From NCBI RefSeq assembly GCF_024586455.1, contig NC_065919.1, forward strand, positions 32,526,839 to 32,590,838: a stretch of DNA of 64,000 nucleotides. The letters are read 5' to 3'. The notes below the pieces were generated by a model, which was not told the origin of the DNA, ran no database searches, and saw only the letters and a list, made by a program, of their open reading frames with translations. Positions 32,773-44,700 of the stretch are shown piece after piece. The translations under genes were made by a program, and so were the position numbers. The DNA comes from Bactrocera neohumeralis. Lineage: Eukaryota > Arthropoda > Insecta > Diptera > Tephritidae. How positions within the stretch are numbered: position 1 is the stretch's first letter; each line of letters opens with the position of its first letter.

Positions 32773-35700
32773 CTACGAATAAATATTAAATTTAAGTCAG
32801 ATTGATGATATACATATGCGTACTATTTATTTTTGACAGTTTGTATTATTAAAGCTTTGATTTATATACAGTGTGCTAAAAAAATTTTACATACAGACAT
32901 ATGCTTTCGATTAACAACTTCAAAGACGTACGAAGTACATATGTATGTAGGTACATATTAATTGGCTAACACTAAAAACCAATGCTAATGGCATAACATT
33001 AATTAGAAATAAGAAATCTGCAATTATCGTGTCCCTATGTGAAAATACATAGATTAGTACAGATCATAAAAAATTAATTATCTGATTCTCTAAACGAAAT
33101 TTTTAATTGAAAGGCCATTCTTTGCCGATATTTCCAAACCGAACACAAGAATTGGAAGCAATTTCACAAAACGTGTGCGAAAAGATTTAATTTCTACTGA
33201 ACTGAATCAAATAATTTACAATATCGTTTTGTGCTAGTTCTTTTCAAAATTAATTCTGTCCTGATTATAGTTCCATGTCGACAAATATTCGTATGTGTAT
33301 CTGCTTACAAATATAATTTGTTTTTTATGGACGTTACTACAATACCACTATTATACACATAGCAATACAAAAAGGAAAACAACAAGAGTTACGGTGCCAA
33401 ATTCAAAGGCTGCGGTTGATTGGATGGGAATTTTCGTTTGCGGAATTCAATTAATTCCGTAGCATACGTTTCAAATTAATAACTAAATATTAAATATTTT
33501 ATTATAAATAATGTTATTCTGTTTCAAAATTGCCATCTACGAAAGAAATAGTGTTGACATGCATTTGTTTTTTCGCAAATTTAGTGTAATTATACAGAGT
33601 ATTATAGTTTCGTTCACCTAACGGTTAGTATCACCTAAAATTAAGCGAGATAGATATAGCGTTATATGTATATATGTATAAAATAGATCAGGATGTAAAG
33701 AAAAGTTGAAAGTGACAGTCTGTTTGTCTGTCCGTCCGTGCAAGCTGTAACTTGAGTAAAAATTGAGATATGTATCTCGATGAAATTTTATGTGGGTTCC
33801 TTTGGTACAAAAAAAATTACGAGTTTGTAGATGGGCGTAATTGGACCAGTGCCACAAATTGCCATTAACCGAAAACATATAAAGAGCCGTAACTAAGCCC
33901 CAAAGCCTATAAAGCTGTAATATTGACACATTGGATCGCAGTAGCAAGGGGCATCTGTGGTAAATTTTTTTTGAAAAAGTGGGCTTGGCACCCCTCTTAA
34001 GCTACAAGAACCAAATTTGCTGCGTACAAATCTTATAAGAACTTCTACCGATAGTGCTGGATGAAATTGGAGGATAACCCCGATCACTTCTCATATAACA
34101 GTGCTGTTAAAAACTACTGGAAAGCTTTATAGGAGCCGTTGTGAGAATTGGATAATGGCCGTGGCACCGCCCACTTATTGGTGAAAATCGATTTCAACAA
34201 AATTTAGTATGTGACATTCTTCTTACATTCTTATATCACATTGTTAAAATGGAGGAAAGCGGACCAAAACCACGCCTACTTCTCAGCAATTTTAACTCCG
34301 CTTGATTCGTTCAGTTTCTAGTACACAAATCTAGATGTAATTAATATAACGGGATAGAACTTTGCACGAATAATGACTTTAGTGTGCGTCATCTTATGAC
34401 CAAAAATTGTTTAAATCCAAAAAACTATTCAAGCCCCTAGGTACCGAATATTCAGACCCCGGTAACTATAGTTGATTTTTGATCGAAAATCTCGGTAAAT
34501 TTTGATATATACATATAACTGAAATTAAGGGATAATCCTTCTCTTATAATGGTATGACTGCATGTCAAAAATGGGTTGAATCGACTTAGGTTGTCAAAAA
34601 AGTCTTGCGGTATTTTCGCTAGGTGGCGCTGAAAGCGCGTAGTTCTAGCTCATTTCACGCGCTAACACGTGTTTGATTGATTGTTGTTTCTTTTAAGTCG
34701 TTCGTGAGTTATAGCGTCGCAAACATGGAGCAAAATAAAGAGAAAATGCGGAATATTTTACAGTACTACTACGATAAAGGCAAAAATACATCTCAGCCGC
34801 CAATAAAATTTGTGCAGTTTATGGACCCGATACAGTTTCCATTTCCACCGCACAACAATGGTTTCAACGTTTTCGTTCTGGTGTAGAGGTGGTCGAAGAT
34901 GCCCCACGCTCCGGAAGGCCTGTCGTCGAAAATTGCGATAAAATCGCTGAATTGGTCGAAAGAGACCGGCATAGTAGCAGCCGTAGCATCGGTCAAGAGC
35001 TGGGCATGAGTCATCAAAAATTCATTTCAATTTCAATAAAAAAAAATTCAATGAAAATACCGCAAGACTTTTTTGACAACCCATTATTAAGATTTTCGAA
35101 TTTCGGGGTGACTTTGTACCGCATATGTCGAACAGTCTGTGAGTTATCCCAATGAAAATAAAAGTGTGTGCTTTACTCATAACAGTGTATCTTTGTGCAC
35201 AAAATATGTAGATGCATTTGAGAGAAAACTTGGCCTAGCCCTTATATAACTAATATCGAACATCCAACCGACTTTACTCTATATGATTAGTTTTACACCT
35301 TAAATTATTTTCTTGGCTTTGATTATTGTAGGTTGCAAGAGTTAAAATTTTCGCTTGCACCCGAACTTAGCCCTTCCTTACTTGTTTTTAATTGCTATTG
35401 TCAGTGTATATTTACATAATTTTCTGGTATTATTTTTATTAATAATTAAATGAGTATAATACACATGCATATTTGTATCTATTACCAGCTGCATGCAGTA
35501 AAGTGTAGTAATGCGAAATTGTGCGAGAGAGTTATACAAGAAGCAGTAAATAAAATAGGTCGTGTCGCAAACGTACAGTGAATTTTTGTTATTTCTATTA
35601 CACCTAAAAAGAATTGTATTCATTTATGTATGTATGTGATGAAACAAACCGTTTTCCATATCCAGTGGGGGTCCACCAACGGCTTCTCCCAACCTTGGAT

Positions 35701-38700
35701 CACTAACTGTGAAATATATTTCTTGTCTCACGCCAGTTTGGATGGCGCCCGGTGGTATCTGGAGAGAAACATTCCAAACAGCGTCCGCTAGCGTTCCTCC
35801 ACTCGAATCAAAGATTCCACGTGTGGTGCTGGGCTCACATGGGATGGATGGAAATGCATCTGTAGATGATGTAGCTGCAATAGGCGGAGCTGTTGTAGGT
35901 ATAGGTCCAGCTATCGGTAACGATATGTTACTCGTATAAGGTGTACTACTTGCTTTTGGTGGGCCTACAGGTAAACTTGCTTGTGATGTGTATTGTGTTT
36001 CTAGAGATGTACGGCTGTCTGCCATAGCTGCGTTAGGTGGAGGTCCTGTGCGTTTTAAAATATTTGAAATATGAAATGGTACACGTGGTGGACGAGTGTT
36101 TATACATTTAGTTGGTTGTGGTGACTCTACAGCTTTTATTGGTGGCCCCTCTACAACTAAAGGAAATACTTCGTCTAAGAGGTCACGAGACTCGTTACTT
36201 GATGTTTGCATTACTGCATCGCTTTCTTTTAATTCGTTGCTGGGAAGTTTGCACAATGTTGCCTCGTCCTTATCTGTGCCATCTAAATCATCATCTATAT
36301 CCTCACTTTGAACAAGAGGGGCTTTAGTTTCTGGATAATCGGGCGATTGTGCTACTGTATTTTCGATTATTGTGTCTGAGGATTTCTGAAGGTCTGATCG
36401 ACTTAAGGCTTCGTTCATTTGATTTCCTTCAGAAATCGCACAATCAGTATACTCTTCTTTCTTCTCATCAGTCTCATTTTCACGTGAATGCAAAATACTT
36501 TCTTCCTTAGTTTCATATATAGGCTCTGGACGAACAGTCTCCTTTTTTCTGGAAACATATATTGGTTCAGCCATGCTATCTAATGCTTCCCGACGCGTTT
36601 GGTAAATTTGATCCCTTAACTGAGCACGTGTTTTTAAAGCACTGTCTTTGACTTCACGTTTACTTTGGTAAATTGATTCACGTTCGGATTTGTCATCACG
36701 CTCTGATTGACTACTACTATGTGAACTGCAACCTTGCTCCCTATTCCCTCCCTGAATCTCTTTTTTAAATTCATTCGGTGGATTTCGTCGAACATCGCGT
36801 GGCAGATCCTTGTGGTATTGATAAGTTGGTTCCACCATTTCGTTCACGGTCGAACTATAAAAATGTCTGCGTGTCATAAGTTCTGAATTTGGAGCTCTAC
36901 GGTGATTTTGTGGATTAAAAGCATCCATTTTACTTTTATATACGCCCTGATTATAGCCTGACCCAATGGAAGAATCAAAAACTGGTATTTTACGACCAAT
37001 GTGGTCGGCTGTCGTGGTACTATGCCGTCGTATTATTTTCCGACCGTTTCGATTAGCAGCCGCTATTGCCTCAGCCTGTCGGCGTTCCAAATCAATAAAA
37101 GCTCTATTTGCATATAAATCTTCATGTTCGGAAATTGTATACTCTTCTGTCGAGCCTCTATATTTTCGAGGAACCGTACCAATATTTCCATATATATCTT
37201 CACTTTCTAAATTTTGATATGTACTATTTATTAAGTCATGCTGGTAATGACCGTCATATCGTTGTCTATAATATTTTTCTCTTGGCATCATGTTATGGGA
37301 AGCCATCCCACTTCTCTGCGATCCATGGAAATATCGATCCTCAAATCCAGCTGGATATGTGGGGTATTCATCTGGGTAGTAGGGTCTTTGCATACCATGT
37401 TCAAGCATTGAATGCTGTCGTTTAATCAATGACTTCGGCCTTCGTTCTGGTTCAACCATACTGTTCATACGCCTTAGAGGCTTTGTTGTTTTAATAAAAG
37501 CATTTTTAATAGCCACCAAAGGACTTTTCAATACTGATTTCTTCTTCGTTTTGTGCGGTGGCAAAGGTGGAGGCATTATATTTTCTAGGTAAGACTTTTT
37601 AGGCATTTGATAAGTGTAATAATCAGCATTATGATTTGGAGACGGTTGTGGTGCAGCTATTTGACCTGGGTAACTGGAGATTGAACGTGAACATGGATGA
37701 CCTGGTGGCGGGGGAGGTGGTGACATCGCATAACAACCCTCAAATCTTTCTTCATATGGCTCCATTTCGCTAAAGATGTTATTGAGTGAATCGAAAATTG
37801 AGAAATGAATTCAAGAGAAAAGGGCTTTCTGACCGGCTTCATACATACACGCAAATAAAAATGTTCTATAATATGTTAAAACCTGGTTTGACGAGAAAAT
37901 TAATTCTGGGAGGTTTCTTTTTCATTTAGTTTGTCTCAATTCAGTGTATAAGAATGTGTATAGTTTTTACTTGGTTCTACTGAAAAACGACATATAAAAT
38001 TTAATCGTAATGAACTTATTCAAATGCGATTAATTAAGAATGAAATTACTTTTCTTAAAATTTTAATTGATCATGATAGATTGATAACTTCTTGTTGTAC
38101 TTTTTTGGACTTTGGATTGGGGCAAGAGGTTTTTACAAAACTAACTCTCACTTTTAACTTTGAGCATTTGCTATTCAATGGACTAATCGTATTGCAAATC
38201 TGCGCCATGATGTAAGGAAATACTAATTAGATATAACTACAAGAGCAATGTACGAGTATATCTGCTTATGTGTAATGAGTACAGTGACAAAAAAGTGGAT
38301 ACACAAAATGTATTATATAAAAGAAAGATAAAGTAGGTAGATTACAGGAAGAAAGTAGAGATTGATAGCAGAGGTGGTAATCCTTGTTTCTTGTTTTTAA
38401 ATGTGAAATGTGATTTTATTATTGCCCTTATCGTATTACAAATCTCCAAAGTCTCAAAAAATACCAATTACATACTCTATTAACTGATTTTTACGGTTTA
38501 ATGCCCTGAATTTGTATGTGTGCTTTTTTTTTCTTATTTAATTATTTTCAAATTCTTTTCGTATTAATATATTTTTGTGAATACTTCGGTTATGTTTATT
38601 TTATTTTTGTAAAAAATATTCCTACTCTTTATTTTGCAATACCAATCGGAGTTATTTTCATTTAAAACTTGCACCAAAAAATTATTTAAATACAAATATA

Positions 38701-41700
38701 TGTAGAAAATCTAAGGGGGTGGAAATGGATCTCGAAAATGTTATTTATGGGTTAGTTTTGTACCATATATTAATATTTGTATGTAAACGTATTCTTAAGT
38801 AGAAGTAGATTTAAACTATTAACTATGTGAATGCATTATAACCCACAACCTCATTTTATAAGGCATTTAGAAATTAACTAATTACAAATACTAAGAAAAA
38901 GTAAATTTAGGGATTTAAGCAAGGCATATTTTCCTTTTCTAAGAATTTAATATGCAGTGAAAATGTTATCCCGAAAAATGTTTTATTTTCGTTTCTTTGG
39001 TTTTGCAAAATAAAGGTGATATCTCGTAAAAAATTATTGTTTTTATTTTTGCAATATTTATGAAAGGTTTGCTTTGCACATAATAAATTTTGATTAGCAT
39101 TAACCGGAACAAATCACAACTATATTTTGTAAATAAAACAAAAATAAAAACATTTTTCGTTAACACACATCCTTGAAAGCAGTGATATAACTATGGAAAA
39201 TATAAATAAATTGCTGAACTTTGAATGAACTTATTGATAATTTGATTACTTGTTCAGAGCAATATCTACGTTTTCCATTTGTAGGGAATTTGTATGTGTA
39301 TATATGTCAGCAATGTAAGTATGTTATGCGCGATCATTACCTCATGTTGTGATGGTGCGCTGTTGTGCCAATTTGAGGTTTGCGGTATAATTCAAATGCG
39401 GATCCGCGCTGCTCTCGACTGCCAGCCAAATCTAGTGGGTTTCGTTCAGGTGTATGTGAGGGAATATTTCCTTAAGCAAAAGATACATTTACAATTAACA
39501 GGACGATCAATATAACTTTATTTTTTAATAAAATTAATCTTGAGTAAATGGATTTAATTCAATACAAATGCACCACTTAAATATAAGCGTATTCAGTGGA
39601 GGCAGAATAAACTTATTTCCAACTGAACTACATACATATATGTATATTTTATGTATCCATATATATTCAGTTATTCCATATCAGAACTGTACGATAGATA
39701 ATTAATTGAATCCAATTTTTATACACTAATGCTTTGGTTAGCAGTTAATTTACCAATTGGAGCTGGCATGCCTCGATGTGGAGCAATATAAGGCCCTGTA
39801 CCACTGCCGCCGTTGTAGTGGTGGTTACCAACATATCCGTTGACTGGAGGAGCAGAATATTGTGACTGTTGAACGTAATTGCCACCGCTGCTATATGTTG
39901 ATTGCATGCAGTTGTTATTATTATTACCAGGGCCTGGTGAGCCAGGTGTTTGCTGGGAGTAATGATGATGAGAAGCTGCCAAAGACGAATAAAAAAATCC
40001 ATTTGGTGAACGCGGAGAGCTCGAGTCCTAACAATGAATATTTTCTTTAAATAAATACATACATTTTAGAAAAATGTTTTTCAACTTACCCCACTTTCCC
40101 ACTGACCTGTGCTGTTACCTCCTTGCATTGGTGGGCGATAGTTTTTGGGTTTGGGTGGGGGAACTGGTTTAAAAGGGCCAGTACCATTTGTCGATGATCC
40201 ATTACTGGCGTTATTGTTTATATTCGATGTCGGTACAATCAAATGTGGATTTTTCGGCAGTTTGTTGTAATCAGCTTGTGTAACGGAGTTATTGCGGCTA
40301 TTGCAAAGTATTTTTCGTAGTGATGTTATCAAAAAATTAAGATGGGGACAAGTTGAAGGACAAGTGACAACCAAATCGGGTAAACAGAGGATGAGAAAGA
40401 TAAAATATTTAGATACATGGGAAAACAAACAAAGATAACGTAATGAGCTGATAAGAAAAAAATATATTTTGCACAGGTAAATTATAATGGCTGTTAAAAT
40501 TCAAATTAAAAATCATATCTATACAAATACCGTATGTATATATGTATGTATGTATGCAAAAAAGATACAGTTTTATCTGCGTGCATGCAATGCATAAAGC
40601 TAAAGTCGACTTGAAGGCTTTGGATCAGACCATATCGGCAATCGAAATTCTACTCGACTTCTTCAGTTGTATCTGCTTTTCACATTGCATTAACGTTAAA
40701 TAAGTTCAACAGCAAATGGGTAAATTGCAAATTTTTCGGTGTATGGTAGAATAAAAGAAAGAAAATATCGATAAAAGAAATTCCTACATTCGGCTTTATT
40801 CGTATTCAGACAAGTGTGTCGCAAATTGATATATTTTCAATAATATGATATTTTTGACGTTCTACAATTTTATTACAGCCGATTTTCGCATTGAAATTTG
40901 ACGCTAAGTTATTACATGTAGATGTGAACAACATTGATTTACTAGCCAACATTGTCGGTTTACAAGCCATGGCTGGATGTCGATAATGCAAATGTATTGG
41001 ATGTAAACGTAAATGATATCTTCTTCACCGTTTCAAAGAAGATGTTTACAAATACGTAAGTATTTAGCGGGCATGTGTACATTAAACAATGCATGTTATG
41101 CGAAGAAACATTTAACCAATCAGAAATTTCAGTTTGCATAGTTGCATATTTGATTTTGATTTGTTGTCATGCAGTTGTGTTTGTTTTTAAAGAAATAAAT
41201 AAAACATACGAGTTATTTATTGAATCAGTAAACATTCAATTAGTAATACCGCGGGTATTTTAAATGCCATTCAATTGTTGCCGAATCGAAAAACAGAACC
41301 CAAATTTAATTAACAACATTTATAGTATGTATAAAATGTATTAAAATTGTCAATATTGTGTCCAATATAAAATAAGGGTACTCATTTTTTATAAAAGTCT
41401 TTATGCTAATTATGTGTTTTAAACATACACTCGATCTGATAACGGCCTAATACTACACCCGCGGTATTCACAGATTATTAGAATATTCCATTTTCTCACC
41501 TATATTTTCCATAGTCAGTTTTTGTTTCAACTACCGGTTTACGTGGACTGTTCTCAAGTCCCAAATTAGATGGTCGATGCAATTGTCCGTTACGCGAATC
41601 TGAGAAAAATTTTAACAATTCGTTTTATTATATTATAGATAACAATGTCAATTAGAAATTACCGATATTTCTAGCTGTATTGGCCTCATGGTAAGTAGCT

Positions 41701-44700
41701 CTGGCCGGACTTTGACGATTAAGATCATTGGGACCTGAAAAATTTCGATGGTCGTGGTTGGTGCGGGCATAGTCCACACCCTTAGAGCCAATGCCATCTG
41801 GTAGCGGACGGCTAAAAAGAAAAAACGTAATGCATATTATATCTTTCAAAATACAAACTAAGCGAAATATTAATACATATTTTATTTATACTTACCTTGC
41901 ATTCGGTACTGACTTAAGATCATCGGGAGCATTCGGCCCAAGTCTGCCTAAATTTTGTACAGTTAATTGCGAAGCATTATAAGAATCATAACTGGACATA
42001 CTATCGTACGAATTGACATTTGGCTGTGTGGCTTTGTTGCCAATACTTGGTTGGGTAGATATGGCTGCATTGAGAAGTGCTTGTCGCTCTAATGAAGAGT
42101 GTTGGCGATCGATTGAGTCATTAACATTGCGAGAGATGTATTCAGCTTGCACCTCGTCATTGACAATCGCTTTGCCAAACAGACGATCTTGAGCTGATCG
42201 GCCCAACGTTCCACCCGAACTATTCGTTCTAGAAGATGGGGGTATCTCTACCAAACCTGGTTTCAATTGACGATCGATACGCGGTGGTAGATCTGGCGCA
42301 TGTATCCCATACAAAGATTGTGGTCGTGTTGAAGGATCGGTCACTCCGCCGCCTGTGCCAATTTTACTTGATCGTGTCGCATAAGACTCATACTTATTGG
42401 CTTCAATGTTTTGTCGAACATTTAAAGGTGAATTAACAGCATGTTCGTACGGAACCTTAGGTTTGTAAGAGATTAGTTTAATACGAATAGAAGCTTTCAT
42501 TATCTGTTTTTACTATTGAACAAAGTTTTGTAAACATTTTGCTAAGTCTAATATTTTTTCTAAACGTAGTATTTATTTTTTACGTAATATTTCAATCTAT
42601 GGTAATATTTGATTGAACGTACGAACAAACAAACTTAAATAATTTCCCTGATTTTAAATGTTAGAAAAATATATTACAAATAAATAAATATACGTTTGAA
42701 TGTATGTATAAATGTGAATGGTTGTGTAGATGTATGCCTCTTACCGTATATGGAGGTGGTAGTCCATCACCAACTGTATCTCTATCCCTATCCAAGTTAT
42801 CCTGATTAGTGGCAATTGATGGATCTGAACTCGATTTAACCAATTGCGGCAAATTGCCAAGGGATAATGATGTCGATGGCCCTGGACTTAATTCCAAATC
42901 GGACTCCGGACTCGATGCGTACGATAAACGGGAGGTGGTCATGGGGAAAAGGAAATCATCGGACAGGGACTCAATAGGCTAAGGGTAATTCATTTGGGAT
43001 ATGAAGTGTAAGTAAGTTTGTAAGATATTATTGTAAGACAAGGGAAGTATGATTGGTTTTGATCAGTATTTGTATTTGCCAAAAGGCGAAACAAAAGTCG
43101 CATTTTAAGACGTAAAAAAAACAAAGAATGTTTAAAAAGTAGCAATTAACATTGAGAGAGAAACATAAAACAAAAACAAAACATTGCATTACAAAGATAA
43201 ACGAAATTAATTTAATGACATATACATATAATTAGCGTATATATGTATGTGTAGCCGAGCAATGATGTCCAATCAAATCAATTAAAGTCAACCGAAGCCG
43301 GACGAAGGACAATACGAGTAAGGAATAGAGGTAAAGTACATTTTATATTTATTGGGATGTATTCAGCAGTAAGGGATTAATAAAGCAGGGAAATGACCAT
43401 GATGACATTTTTCGCAATAAGTATCATTAAGATGGGAAAAACGAAATAGAAATATAAAAACACTTAGTTAGCAACAGTGTGATAGATATATATGAAGGTG
43501 TGTATGTAAGTACGTTTATATAAGCTTAATAAATAAATAGTACATTATTAGAATTTTGTTCACTCAACTACATACCACATATTGCACATATGTACATATG
43601 TATCTATATATTAAAACGGCCGAAAGTATATACAAGCGTTATTAAATCTAATATCCTTACATACATTTATCATATTAGAAAACCGATTTTTTAATGTCTT
43701 CAAAAAGCAAATTTACGAACTGGTACACTTACGAGCATTTATAATATATGTTAACATAAATTGGACTTAAAACTAATAACAAATTTGTATATGTGACCTG
43801 GTCTACGAAAAGGGAGCTAACGTGCGAAAACTTTTTGGATTCTATCACGTGAAAAAGCATCTCATCTTCCATCCGAATCAACTAAAAAGTGAAAATTGAT
43901 TTTTTGACACCTAAGCCCCCCTCCCCCCCTTTCCGTAGACCAGGTCACATATATTTACATACATACATTATAAATTTGACGAACAAATCAACAAACACAC
44001 ATTGTAACGGAATACATGCGTAGGGAAAATTCTTAACGCTTTCAAAAACATGTACACATACTTACATACATATGTATGTATGTATATATGTATGTATGCA
44101 GCTAAAAATTTCATACAGATGAAAAGAAGTAACTGTACGCGGAAAATACGAGCCGCATTTGTGATCATAAAATACATATATTTGAAACAAAGTGGTGGCT
44201 TTCACCATTCATAACACGTGCAATTACTTCAATTCAAATAAATTAATATTAAATCTCATGCCATTCGTTCATTGCTACTGCCAAAGTTATTATTTGATTC
44301 AGCAGAAATTCTGCGTAATTTGTTGTTTGTGCAGTAGCTATTCTTGTTGAAGTTGTGATAATGTATGCTATGTGGCGATGAATTTTTAATTGAGGAAGCA
44401 GAAGGGGGGTTTAAAGTGGAAAAGTTTCTAGCAGCCGGTGTTGGGATTTCACTCCCTTCCACTTGTGCCTCAGCTTTATTAATATTATTTAAAATGTTTT
44501 TGGATGAATTGATTACAGTATGGGCTGTTAGTGGCATGGACACCTCAAAGTTACCGTTTTGATTATCTTTCCCGTTTCCTCCGTTGTTGTTTGTTAATGT
44601 AGTACTGGCGGGCATGTGTATTTGTTTATTGGGTTTACTGTTTGCAATTAAATGGGAGTTGTTTATGCCAATTTGCGAAGCTAAAGGATTATTACTCGTA

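Noticed and set aside
35709..37425. Several plus-strand open frames of 70-105 codons
   Set aside because: They are antisense shadows of the 2.1-kb pyd exon and show no family likeness.
37657..37854. Possible extra pyd exon upstream of the long exon
   Set aside because: The frame differs from the pyd frame; the in-frame sequence upstream hits a TGA, and the acceptor ATCTTTAG at 37770 explains the boundary.
44055..44100. TACATACATATGTATG run as a possible regulatory palindrome
   Set aside because: The same simple repeat appears at many places in the window; ordinary microsatellite.
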